Assembly: GCF_018215265.2 (NCBI RefSeq)
Contig: NZ_CP136562.1
Coordinates: 558,001-622,000, forward strand
Reading direction: 5' to 3'
DNA from: Paenarthrobacter sp. GOM3
GTDB taxonomy: Bacteria > Actinomycetota > Actinomycetes > Actinomycetales > Micrococcaceae
DNA length: 64,000 nt
Made by a program: the position numbers and the translations under genes. Numbering within the stretch: position 1 is the stretch's first letter; each line of letters opens with the position of its first letter. The notes beneath the pieces are model-generated. The model searched no databases, was not told where the DNA came from, and saw nothing but the letters and a program-made list of their open reading frames with translations. Positions 1 to 7,381 of the stretch are shown here, piece by piece.

Positions 1-504
1 CGGGCATGCTTTGCCTCAACCGTTCCGGCGGGCGTCCTGGCCGGGCTGGTGACGGTTTTCCTCTGCTTCGGGAATGGTGCGCTCACTCTGTTGCTGCTTG
101 CCGGAACCACTGAATTGGGCGGCGCCTCAGTGCCCGTGAACGTGGAGAGGGACGATGCGGGGAGGATTACTGCGTACGAGTGTGTTGGCAGTCTGCATGC
201 CGTGGAGGTGGCGCATTCGGAACGCGTGGCATGGCTTGCGGCATCCAATCCTGCGCTGCTCCTGGGGAGTATTGGAGCCCAGTTTGTGCCCCCGGACCAC
301 ACCGTCGGATGGATGTTGGCCGGTCTCCAGTACGCCGCCGACGGTCCATCCCGCGATGTCCCTTGCCTGGACGGACAATCAAGTGCCGGGCTCGCGCCGA
401 CGGTGCCCGTGGCTTTCGCCGGCTTTGCAGTACAGGCCGCATTTGCTGCACTACTCAACATTTCAGAGCGCTGGTTTGCGGCGCGGAGGGCGGGTAGTTC
501 CTGA
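1..504 (+). CDS. Membrane protein, C-terminal part (5' end outside window)
   Basis: The frame is open from base 1 to a TGA at 502-504, so about 167 C-terminal codons are present; an internal GTG at 49 is not a convincing start because the frame continues upstream without a stop. A hydrophobic segment lies near the start of the visible part and another close to the C-terminus, separated by about 90 residues of soluble character, ending in a basic tail (RWFAARRAGSS). This arrangement fits the last part of a polytopic transporter or permease subunit, but I do not recognise a family. It is followed 50 bp later by a PadR regulator on the same strand. Confidence 0.5.
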   Translation, partial: RACFASTVPAGVLAGLVTVFLCFGNGALTLLLLAGTTELGGASVPVNVERDDAGRITAYECVGSLHAVEVAHSERVAWLAASNPALLLGSIGAQFVPPDHTVGWMLAGLQYAADGPSRDVPCLDGQSSAGLAPTVPVAFAGFAVQAAFAALLNISERWFAARRAGSS

Positions 505-530
505 CTGCCGAAGGCTCTCCTTGACTTCTA

Positions 531-548
531 AATCTATATAGCTAGATT
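531..548. promoter_or_regulatory. AT-rich inverted repeat upstream of the PadR gene
   Basis: AATCTA (531-536) and TAGATT (543-548) form a perfect 6-bp dyad with a 6-base spacer in a locally AT-rich stretch that ends 6 bp before the PadR start codon. A position overlapping the ribosome-binding region fits autoregulation by PadR. The assignment is inferred from position and symmetry only. Confidence 0.35.
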
Positions 549-554
549 AGAGCC

Positions 555-881
555 ATGGAAAGTTTGGGGCGGGTCACGCCAGCCACGGCGCTTGTTCTCG
601 GAGCCTTGCTCTCCGCAGAGAGCGTGTGGGGGCTTCAGATCGTTAAAGACACCGGAAAAAAGCCTGGCACGGTCTATCCAATTTTGGAGCGGCTCGAGGC
701 CGCCGGCTGGGTGCAGGGGGAATGGGAGACCGCGGAAGATCGCAAGGGACCTCGCCGGCGCTACTACCGCCTCCTTGCCGAGGCACGTCCGCTGGCACAG
801 GAGTTCGTCAGGGCACAACGGTCAAAAGCGGCGGCGCATCCGTCACCCGCTTTCAGCGATGGTTCCTGGAGGGCCACGTGA
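555..881 (+). CDS. PadR-family transcriptional regulator
   Basis: A 108-residue protein with the PadR winged-helix fold: the N-terminal helix region (TPATALVLGALL), the characteristic GTVYPILERLEAAGWV recognition helix and wing region at about residues 36-51, and the RRRYYRLL beta-wing/helix near residue 70. PadR proteins are small dimeric repressors, often of neighbouring membrane-protein or efflux genes, released by small ligands. The ATG at 555 is chosen because it directly precedes the conserved HTH; the SD is weak. The stop codon overlaps the next gene's GTG start by four bases (GTGA, 878-881), so the two are probably translationally coupled. The family call is firm; the ligand and target are unknown. 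Confidence 0.85.
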   Translation: MESLGRVTPATALVLGALLSAESVWGLQIVKDTGKKPGTVYPILERLEAAGWVQGEWETAEDRKGPRRRYYRLLAEARPLAQEFVRAQRSKAAAHPSPAFSDGSWRAT

Positions 882-1546
882 GGCTGGGCGAGGCGATGCT
901 GACCGTTTGCCTGGCGCTGACGCCAGTGCACCTCCGCTCTTTACGGGAAGAGCAATGGAGAGCCGATCTCCTTGACGGACCAGGGATGGGGATTTCCAGT
1001 TCTGCAGTGCTGTTTGGGGCTGCCTGTTCGTCGGTCACGTCCAGGATTCACGAATTAAAACGCCGTGGCGGCATGATCATGTCACGCATTATCAAGGGGG
1101 AAAACATGAAACTGGTATTGGGTGCAGTAGGCACGGCCGTTGCGATGGCGGCAGTTGTCGCCGTCGGAATCCAGACGAACGCAACCACCGTTCAAGATGA
1201 CGCTTCCCAGTTCAAGGGGCCGGTGGCGGATCGACCCATCGGGGGCTATGAAGGTTGGTGGAATTCAACGCATCTGGACGGTACCCCGGCGGGCCCGGCA
1301 GAGACCGTTGCGGTGAACACCAACACCGGCAAGATCGTTGACTACTCCAACATGGCGAGGAGCGCAGCCGGGCAAGTGCTCACAGCCGCCGATGCCACCT
1401 ACGTGGCGGTGCCGGACCCAACGTGGCCAGCCAGCTCCATCGTCATTATTGACACTGCCACGGACAAGGTGATCGAAGACTTCCCCGTGGACGAGAAGGG
1501 CCGGGTTATCTATACCCGCGAAGACGGCACCACTTTCGTCGGCTGA
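878..1546 (+). CDS. Hypothetical protein coupled to PadR; alternative exported form from 1106
   Basis: The frame opens with GTG at 878, overlapping the padR stop (GTGA). The first ~70 residues contain HLRSLREEQWRADL, which resembles the soluble prefix that often follows PadR in actinobacteria. After that comes ATGAAACTG at 1106, preceded by a strong AAGGGGG Shine-Dalgarno; translation from there gives a 146-residue protein with a classical hydrophobic N-terminus (LVLGAVGTAVAMAAVVAVGI) and an extracytoplasmic-looking domain rich in Thr, Asp and Gly. So this may be one 222-residue membrane-anchored protein or an upstream coupling peptide plus an exported protein. No family recognised. It ends 20 bp from convergent recR. 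Confidence 0.6.
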   Translation: MRLGEAMLTVCLALTPVHLRSLREEQWRADLLDGPGMGISSSAVLFGAACSSVTSRIHELKRRGGMIMSRIIKGENMKLVLGAVGTAVAMAAVVAVGIQTNATTVQDDASQFKGPVADRPIGGYEGWWNSTHLDGTPAGPAETVAVNTNTGKIVDYSNMARSAAGQVLTAADATYVAVPDPTWPASSIVIIDTATDKVIEDFPVDEKGRVIYTREDGTTFVG

Positions 1547-1566
1547 CTACTGGCGGGCCACCGAAG

Positions 1567-2166
1567 CTACAACAGCGCGTTGCGCCTTCCCTCGAAGGCC
1601 CGGCCCAGCGTGACTTCGTCGGCGTACTCGAGGTCGCCACCCACGGGAAGCCCGGAGGCCAGCCGCGTCACCGCGATCCCAATCGACTTCAACATGCGCG
1701 CCAGGTAGGTAGCTGTGGCTTCACCCTCAAGATTGGGGTCCGTGGCGATGATGATTTCCTGGATGGCGCCATCATTCAATCGGGTCAGGAGCTCGCGGAT
1801 CCGCAACTGCTCCGGACCGATGCCCGCGATCGGATTGATGGCGCCACCCAGCACGTGGTACCGGCCACGGAAGGATCGGGTCCGCTCAACGGCCAGGACG
1901 TCTTTGGACTCCTCAACCACGCAGATGACCGACGGGTCCCTGCGCGGATCGCGGCAAATATTGCATGTCTCCTGCTCGGTCACGTTGAAGCAGACCGAGC
2001 AGAACTTCACCCGTTCCTTGACCGTGGTGATGGCCGTAACCAGACGCTTCATGTCCTCTGGATCAGCCTCCAGGATGTGGAACGCCAGGCGCTGCGCTGA
2101 CTTGGGGCCCACACCGGGAAGCCGGCCGAGCTCGTCAATCAGCTCCTGAACTGCACCTTCGTACAC
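1567..2166 (-). CDS. recR: Recombination protein RecR
   Basis: 199 residues, the usual RecR length. The order of elements is typical: an N-terminal helix-hairpin-helix ([17 protein letters not shown]), a four-cysteine zinc finger ([16 protein letters not shown], about residues 56-71), and a Toprim domain with [12 protein letters not shown] and [15 protein letters not shown]. RecR acts with RecO and RecF to load RecA on gapped DNA in the cytoplasm. It starts 33 bp after dnaX on the same strand, so the two are probably cotranscribed. The ybaB/ebfC gene that often sits between dnaX and recR is absent. Confidence 0.97.
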   Translation of the reverse strand: MYEGAVQELIDELGRLPGVGPKSAQRLAFHILEADPEDMKRLVTAITTVKERVKFCSVCFNVTEQETCNICRDPRRDPSVICVVEESKDVLAVERTRSFRGRYHVLGGAINPIAGIGPEQLRIRELLTRLNDGAIQEIIIATDPNLEGEATATYLARMLKSIGIAVTRLASGLPVGGDLEYADEVTLGRAFEGRRNALL

Positions 2167-2199
2167 AATGTCCTCATTTGGTTGAAATCAATGCTGCAA

Positions 2200-5100
2200 T
2201 CAGCGGTTGTGCAGGGGAGAACCGTCCAAGGCGCGCTCTTCGATCAGCTTTCCGCCCAGAATACGCTCCACCGCAGCCCGCCCAAAGACCCTCGATTCCT
2301 CGATGGTTTCGTCCTCCGGGCTGGGGATGTCCTCCGCACTCACCGTGGGGGCTGCCTGCGTCCTGGCGGGCGCCTGGACGCGACCAGCCTGTGCCTCAGG
2401 GCTGTTGGTCAGGCGCTGATACAGGCTCTGACGACCATTGGGACGGCCCGACGCCGGGCCCTCCTCGAGCGTGGCAACGGAACCATGCGCTTCAACCGGC
2501 TGCGCGGCCAAGGACGGCCACGTTGGGGGTGCGCTGCCGGTCGCCTGCGTCGCCGCGGCTTGCGTTGAGGGCCAGTTCGACGCCGGAGCGACGTCCCAGC
2601 TCGAGCCTGCGGCAGCGTCCGGTCCGGTTGGATGGCCATACGTTCCGGCTGCAGCTTCAGGAACCTGGGCCGCAGCGGGCTCGTAGTCCGGGGTGTCCAC
2701 TGCAACGGCAGCGGTCTCCTCCGTGGCCTGCGGCTGCCTGCCCACGTTCGACTCAGTGCCTACTACCCAAGTTCCCGGCGCCTGCTCGACCGCCCTGGAC
2801 CAAGGGTCGTCGGAGGTGCCGGAGGGCGCCCCCGGAGTACTGGGTGCCATGGCCGGTGAAGGCTTGGCCGGGGACGGTTCTCCAGCCGAAGTTGGTTCTG
2901 CAACCGGGGACGGTGCTGTGCCTGTACCTGTGCCAGGACGGCCATATCCGGACGGCGGCTCCCAGTCCGCTGGGGGCTCCTCATCCAGTGGAGGGGCATC
3001 CTCGTCGAGGGGTGGGCCCCAATCGTCATCCGGGTAGGAGTAGTCGCCGGCCGAGGTGGAGGAGGCTTGAGTGGCTCCCTGCGTTGAGGGTTGCGGAGCG
3101 GCTTCCGCTGGCCGCGATACTGGGGGCGACACGGATTCAGCCGGTGCCGGACGTTCGGCTGGCGACACGGATGTAACCTGCGCCGTAGCTTCGGTTTTCA
3201 CCGGGGTATCAGCCAGCCCCCGGGGGCTCGAAGCAGGCTCCGGCGTAGCTGGGCTCGCAGGGGGGCGTACGGGTTCTAGCGACGGGGCACCTGGCGATGC
3301 CTCCGACGCGGGAGCGGCGGCTGGCGCGAGACCCCACGCAGAGTCGACCGCCGACATTGCGGCGGATGGCGATGCTCCCGCTGGTGCCGTTGCATCGGGC
3401 ACCGGCGCAACACTTACTGCTGCACCGCCTGCCGACGCCGGGGTCTCCCGACTAGTAGGCGCTTTTGGGTTTGGCTCAGAGCTCGCTGAGCTGTTGCCGC
3501 CGGCCACCGCGACGATCTGGCAATCAATGCCCAGGGTCTTGTGGATTGCTTGGCGAAGGTTTTCGGAGTGGTCCGCACGCCCGAAGGCACCGGCCAACCC
3601 GCCGGTCGTGAACGCCAAAGTGAGCAGTTGGCCGTCGAACTGGGCCACTTGGGCGTTGGGCTCGACGAGCGCCCAGGTACTGCGCTTGATCTTTGTCAAC
3701 GTTTGGAGAACGTCAGGCCAGGCGCGGCGAAGGGCCTCTACGTCCCCACCCCCTGAGGGAGCCGGTGCAGATTGTGGCGGAGCGGCTTGAGTCGGAGCGG
3801 GAGCCGGCGCAGCTTGCGCAGGAGCAGCGGACTGCGGCGCAGGCGCTTGTTGGGCGTCCGGGGCAGCGGGCTGAGCCTCTGGCGTTGGTTGAGGTGCGAC
3901 AGCCTGCGGTGTGCGGCCGGCAGCCGACCGCTCCTCCACAGGCCAATCGTTGGTGGACACGCGTGGTGCCGTGACGGCGTCGCGGTTGGTGCCCGCGATG
4001 GCCGGCTCAGGAGCAGGAGCCGATGGCTGGGAGACCGCCGGCGCGACTGAAGTCGGGGTCGGTTCCTGCCGGGTCGGCTCCGGAGCAGCAACGACTGCAG
4101 GCGCGGACGGTGCACCCACCTCCGACGACGCCACGGCGGCCGGTGGGCCGCCAGCAACAGCTGGCGTTCCGGCGTCGCCCGCATAGTTGAGGCGACGTTC
4201 CACGCGGTCGATGCGGGCAGCGATGCCCCGCTCGGTCTGCTCGGCGCTGGGCAGGAGGATGCGTGCGCACAGCAGCTCAAGGTGCAGCCGTGGTGAGGTG
4301 GCCCCAGTCATTTCTGTGAGAGCGGTGTTGGTGACATCCGCGGCGCGGGAAAGCTCCGCTGCGCCAAGGTTGGTGGCCTGGTTGCGCATGCGGGCAATCT
4401 GGTCCGCGGGCATGCCGCGGAGGATGGCTTGGGCGCTCTCGGGCATCGCCTGAACAATGATCAGGTCGCGGAAGCGTTCCAAAAGGTCTTCGACGAAACG
4501 CCGGGGATCGTGCCCGGTCTGGATGACGCGATCCACGGCGCGGAACACAGTGGCGGCGTCAGCCGCGGCAATGGCATCCACGATGTCGTCCAGCAGGGAA
4601 GCGTGCGTGTAGCCGAGCAGCGCGACGGCGAGCTCGTAGTCCAGGCCGTTGGGTCCGGCGCCGGCCATGAGTTGGTCCAGCACGGACAGGGTGTCACGGA
4701 CTGAACCGCCACCCGCGCGGATGACCAGCGACAGCACTCCCGGGGCTACGGGGACGTTCTCCTGTTGGCAGAGGAGCTCGAGGTATTTCATCAGCGGTTC
4801 GGGCGGCACCAACCGGAAGGGATAGTGGTGGGTGCGGGACCGGATGGTGCCGATGACCTTGTCCGGCTCCGTGGTGGCGAAGATGAACTTGATGTGTTCC
4901 GGCGGTTCTTCAACGATCTTCAGGAGGGCGTTGAAGCCGGCCGACGTGACCATGTGGGCTTCGTCGATGATGAAGATCTTGTAGCGGTCGCGGACCGGGG
5001 CGAAGGTTGCCCGTTCGCGGAGATCGCGGGCGTCATCCACGCCACCGTGGCTGGCGGCGTCGATCTCGATGACGTCGAGGGAACCTGATCCGCCGCGCGC

Positions 5101-5349
5101 CAGTTCGATGCAGCTGGGGCACTTGCCGCAGGGAGTGTCAGTGGGGCCTTCTGCACAGTTCAGGCAGCGGGCCAGGATGCGCGCGGACGTGGTCTTGCCA
5201 CAGCCGCGGGGGCCGGAGAAGAGGTAGGCGTGGTTCACGCGGTTCTTGCGGAGCGCCGTCATCAGCGGCTCTGTGACGTGTTCCTGCCCGATAACGTCCG
5301 CGAAAGAGTCGGGCCGGTACCGTCGATACAGGGCAGTTGTAACAGTCAC
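2200..5349 (-). CDS. dnaX: DNA polymerase III subunit gamma/tau
   Basis: 1049 residues. The first ~370 form the AAA+ clamp-loader module: Walker A GPRGCGKTT (about residue 46), zinc-binding cysteines in CLNC...CGKCPSC, Walker B IIDEAH, and the arginine-finger region TIRSRTHHY. Then comes a very long Ala/Pro/Thr-rich, probably disordered linker, a folded island around residues 540-640 (ALRRAWPDVLQTLTKIKRSTWALV) resembling the tau-specific domain, and a second Pro-rich tail ending in an acidic/basic C-terminus. The start is GTG. The protein loads the beta clamp and tethers polymerase cores at the replication fork. It is much longer than E. coli DnaX (643 residues), mainly through low-complexity sequence. 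Confidence 0.95.
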   Translation of the reverse strand: MTVTTALYRRYRPDSFADVIGQEHVTEPLMTALRKNRVNHAYLFSGPRGCGKTTSARILARCLNCAEGPTDTPCGKCPSCIELARGGSGSLDVIEIDAASHGGVDDARDLRERATFAPVRDRYKIFIIDEAHMVTSAGFNALLKIVEEPPEHIKFIFATTEPDKVIGTIRSRTHHYPFRLVPPEPLMKYLELLCQQENVPVAPGVLSLVIRAGGGSVRDTLSVLDQLMAGAGPNGLDYELAVALLGYTHASLLDDIVDAIAAADAATVFRAVDRVIQTGHDPRRFVEDLLERFRDLIIVQAMPESAQAILRGMPADQIARMRNQATNLGAAELSRAADVTNTALTEMTGATSPRLHLELLCARILLPSAEQTERGIAARIDRVERRLNYAGDAGTPAVAGGPPAAVASSEVGAPSAPAVVAAPEPTRQEPTPTSVAPAVSQPSAPAPEPAIAGTNRDAVTAPRVSTNDWPVEERSAAGRTPQAVAPQPTPEAQPAAPDAQQAPAPQSAAPAQAAPAPAPTQAAPPQSAPAPSGGGDVEALRRAWPDVLQTLTKIKRSTWALVEPNAQVAQFDGQLLTLAFTTGGLAGAFGRADHSENLRQAIHKTLGIDCQIVAVAGGNSSASSEPNPKAPTSRETPASAGGAAVSVAPVPDATAPAGASPSAAMSAVDSAWGLAPAAAPASEASPGAPSLEPVRPPASPATPEPASSPRGLADTPVKTEATAQVTSVSPAERPAPAESVSPPVSRPAEAAPQPSTQGATQASSTSAGDYSYPDDDWGPPLDEDAPPLDEEPPADWEPPSGYGRPGTGTGTAPSPVAEPTSAGEPSPAKPSPAMAPSTPGAPSGTSDDPWSRAVEQAPGTWVVGTESNVGRQPQATEETAAVAVDTPDYEPAAAQVPEAAAGTYGHPTGPDAAAGSSWDVAPASNWPSTQAAATQATGSAPPTWPSLAAQPVEAHGSVATLEEGPASGRPNGRQSLYQRLTNSPEAQAGRVQAPARTQAAPTVSAEDIPSPEDETIEESRVFGRAAVERILGGKLIEERALDGSPLHNR

Positions 5350-5388
5350 AAGTGAAACCTACCTATAGGGACTGACATTTAAATAAGA

Positions 5389-5476
5389 GACCCCTCATGC
5401 ACCCGCCAGAGCCCATCTACCCTTGCTACCTTCCGGTCCTGGGGGAGTTCAACAGGATGACGCCACATGAGGGGCC
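5389..5476 (-). ncRNA. ffs: Signal recognition particle RNA (4.5S type)
   Basis: On the minus strand the segment carries the SRP domain IV signature CAGGACCGGAAGGTAGCAAG with its GGAA tetraloop and asymmetric internal loop. The ends pair: CATGAGGGGCC (5466-5476) against GACCCCTCATG (5389-5399), closing a ~88-nt hairpin, the size of a small bacterial SRP RNA. It binds Ffh and directs membrane proteins cotranslationally to FtsY. It lies just upstream of dnaX in the same orientation. Ends are inferred from pairing. Confidence 0.92.
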
Positions 5477-5569
5477 GTCGACAAGCTTACCCGAACTCGG
5501 GGCGGGGTTCGAATCGGCCGCCGGGGGCTGTGGATGAGGCTCGACGGCGGGTGGCCGGTAGCCTGCCCA

Positions 5570-5893
5570 TCATCGCCAGCCGTTCACCGGCCACGTCATG
5601 AAGGCGGGTTCCTCGTAAGGGTGCGATGCCCGCAAAGCCAGCACAACGCCGTCGAGAATTTCCTCCTCGACCACGCACTCGACCCGAATTTCCGGCACCT
5701 GCTCTTCAATCCCAACGTCGCCAACGAACGGCCGCGCCCCCGGCAACGGTGTGAAGCGGCCTGTGCCTGGGGAGGTGAAAGCGCAGTGGGAGTAGTCGCC
5801 GATCCGACCCGCGCCGGCGTCACCGATGGCCAGGAGGACTTCCTCAATATGCGTCTCAGGTACGTAGACCACCAGTGCATGAAGCTGCGTCAT
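5570..5893 (-). CDS. YqfO/NIF3-like cystatin-fold domain protein
   Basis: 107 residues resembling the standalone version of the domain inserted in NIF3/YqfO proteins (CutA1-like alpha-beta fold). Visible features are the N-terminal strand LHALVVYVPETHIEEVLLAIGDAG, the central GDYSHCAF and TGRFTPLPGARPFVG segments, and the C-terminal LRASHPYEEPAF motif characteristic of this family. Its molecular function is not established; relatives have been linked to metal or nucleotide sensing. It is monocistronic, ending about 90 bp before the SRP RNA gene. The start ATG at 5893 gives the standard family N-terminus. Confidence 0.75.
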   Translation of the reverse strand: MTQLHALVVYVPETHIEEVLLAIGDAGAGRIGDYSHCAFTSPGTGRFTPLPGARPFVGDVGIEEQVPEIRVECVVEEEILDGVVLALRASHPYEEPAFMTWPVNGWR

Positions 5894-6197
5894 GCAGACA
5901 TCTTGTCAGCAACTTCGGCTACAAACAGGTCTCAACCATTGCAAATCCGAGGTTCGCGGCGGACCATGGGTATGTACACCGATTGGGGCAATCTCAAGGT
6001 TGTGAGCTGCGGGGCCTGGGGGCGAGGGGCCGGACCCGGTAGCTCAACGGTGGTACCGCAAGAATGGGCGCGTTGGGGGCGTCCATTTTTCCGTTAAGCG
6101 GCACTCCGACAACCCTGTCCGAGAACGCCAGCCTGGGCCGATTACACGATGCCGAAATTCTCAGGTACAGTAGTATCTGCTTTCGAATCGGAAGCAA
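5894..6197. other. Intergenic region before tRNA-Ser
   Basis: About 300 bases between the divergent YqfO-like gene and tRNA-Ser. I see no convincing protein: short frames here lack a Shine-Dalgarno or recognisable motifs. It presumably holds the promoter of the minus-strand gene and, close to 6170, that of the tRNA (an AT-rich GGTACAGTAGTATC stretch about 25 bp upstream of the mature 5' end). Confidence 0.4.
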
Positions 6198-6282
6198 GGA
6201 GAATTCGCCTAGCGGCCTATGGCGCACGCCTGGAACGCGTGTTGGGTTAACGCCCTCGGGGGTTCAAATCCCCCATTCTCCG
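6198..6282 (+). tRNA. tRNA-Ser(GGA)
   Basis: A perfect 7-bp acceptor stem (GGAGAAT at 6198-6204 with ATTCTCC at 6275-6281), G discriminator, anticodon loop CTGGAAC on the CACGC/GCGTG stem giving anticodon GGA, a long type II variable arm, and a T-arm GGGGG-TTCAAAT-CCCCC. The long variable arm is diagnostic of serine, leucine or tyrosine tRNAs and the anticodon reads UCC/UCU. CCA is not encoded. Confidence 0.97.
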
Positions 6283-6287
6283 CGTTT

Positions 6288-6315
6288 GGCCCCAGTCCTC
6301 GGACTGGGGCCTTTT
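6288..6315 (+). terminator. Rho-independent terminator of tRNA-Ser
   Basis: GGCCCCAGTC (6288-6297), loop CTCG, GACTGGGGCC (6302-6311), followed by TTTT. A 10-bp GC-rich stem with U-tract starts six bases after the tRNA 3' end. Confidence 0.9.
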
Positions 6316-6328
6316 GCGTTCCCGGGAG

Positions 6329-7258
6329 CTACCCGGCGTCCACCTGCTGTTCTGCGTCCAGTTGTTGCGCCGCTGCGACGCGCTCCAGCACTTCACGGCA
6401 CGCCGCGGTGGCTGGGTGGATGCGCCCGGCCGTTCGGGTGGAGGTGAACACGGTCCGCTTCGGCAGCCCGGGGAGGTCCAGCAGCTGAACAGTCCGCGTT
6501 CGGCCCGTCCAGACCAGGTCGGGCATGAGCGCTACGGCGTTTCCGGATTCGATGAGCCGGATTTGGGCTTGGAGGTCGGCTGTTTCATACCGGACGTCGG
6601 GTTCGAAACCTGCGGACCGGCAAGCCTGCTCGGCCCAATGCCGGGAGGCCGCGCCACGGGGCTCCATGACCCAGGGCATCGACGCTGTGTCCGCGAGGGT
6701 GGCTACGGTTTCGCCACCGAGCCCCACGGGGGGAGTGGCCAGCCTGATGGCGTCGCTGGTGAGGATGACGCGGTCCAAGCCGCTGTGGTGCGGGGCGGCA
6801 TGGCCTGGGTATTGCTCGGCAACTACCAGGTCGAAGTCCCGGGCCCACGTTTCGTACAGGGCCGTTTCGGGTTCGCGCTGGGTCATTTCGACGCGGACCT
6901 CGGGGTACTCCTTACGCATGATGCTGAGGAAGTCCGGGAGCAGGGCCAGCGCGGCGGACTGGAACACGGCCAGCCGCACGGTTCCCGTCACCATTGACAA
7001 TGAGGCGGCCAAATCGGTTTCGGCCTTTTCCAGGGTCTCCAAAAGGGCTGCGGTGTGGGCTACGAGGATCTCCGCTTGCGGGGTCAGCTGAACGCGGCGC
7101 CCGGCTTTGCGGAGTAGTTCAACTCCCGCTTCCTTCTCCAGGAGGGTCAGCTGCTGCGACACCGATGACGGGCTGTACTGCATCGCGTCGGCCACCTCGG
7201 CGAGCGTTCCGCGGATCTTCAACTCGTGCAGCAAACGGAGTCTGCGGACGTCCAGCAA
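6329..7258 (-). CDS. LysR-family transcriptional regulator, probably of putA
   Basis: Starting at TTG 7258 (preceded by GGAGG with a 5-base spacer) the protein is 309 residues, normal for LysR. The N-terminus has the winged HTH (GTLAEVADAMQYSPSSVSQQ, about residues 14-33) and a linker helix; the rest is a two-lobed periplasmic-binding-like effector domain (TGTVRLAVFQSAALALLP onward). The longer frame to 7351 would run through the palindromes of the promoter region, which argues against it. It is divergent from putA with about 120 bp between them, the usual arrangement for a LysR activator of the neighbouring catabolic gene, so proline or a metabolite may be the effector (inference). Confidence 0.85.
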   Translation of the reverse strand: MLDVRRLRLLHELKIRGTLAEVADAMQYSPSSVSQQLTLLEKEAGVELLRKAGRRVQLTPQAEILVAHTAALLETLEKAETDLAASLSMVTGTVRLAVFQSAALALLPDFLSIMRKEYPEVRVEMTQREPETALYETWARDFDLVVAEQYPGHAAPHHSGLDRVILTSDAIRLATPPVGLGGETVATLADTASMPWVMEPRGAASRHWAEQACRSAGFEPDVRYETADLQAQIRLIESGNAVALMPDLVWTGRTRTVQLLDLPGLPKRTVFTSTRTAGRIHPATAACREVLERVAAAQQLDAEQQVDAG

Positions 7259-7288
7259 GTCGGCCTCCAAAAGATCGGAATGAATAAC

Positions 7289-7317
7289 GAATATTCGTCG
7301 GAAAAGATCGCTTTTCC
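7289..7317. promoter_or_regulatory. Palindromes between the LysR gene and putA
   Basis: Two adjacent dyads lie in the divergent promoter region: the perfect 10-bp palindrome CGAATATTCG (7289-7298) and GGAAAAG-ATCG-CTTTTCC (7300-7317). They sit about 65-95 bp upstream of putA and just upstream of the LysR start, the usual place for a LysR recognition/activation site pair. The binding assignment is inferred. Confidence 0.5.
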
Positions 7318-7381
7318 TAACGTGATTGTAGATCCATACTGATGGAAACAAACAAACTTCTCCGCCTCAGAAGGAGCCCCC

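Noticed and set aside
2178..3176. Plus-strand ORF of 332 codons opposite the dnaX 3' region
   Set aside because: Opposes the Pro/Ala-rich tail of DnaX; its Pro/Arg-rich translation is a composition artefact.
6000..6100. Second tRNA-like or small-protein signal upstream of tRNA-Ser
   Set aside because: A 43-codon frame and GC-rich segments occur, but there is no cloverleaf pairing, Shine-Dalgarno or conserved-looking motif.
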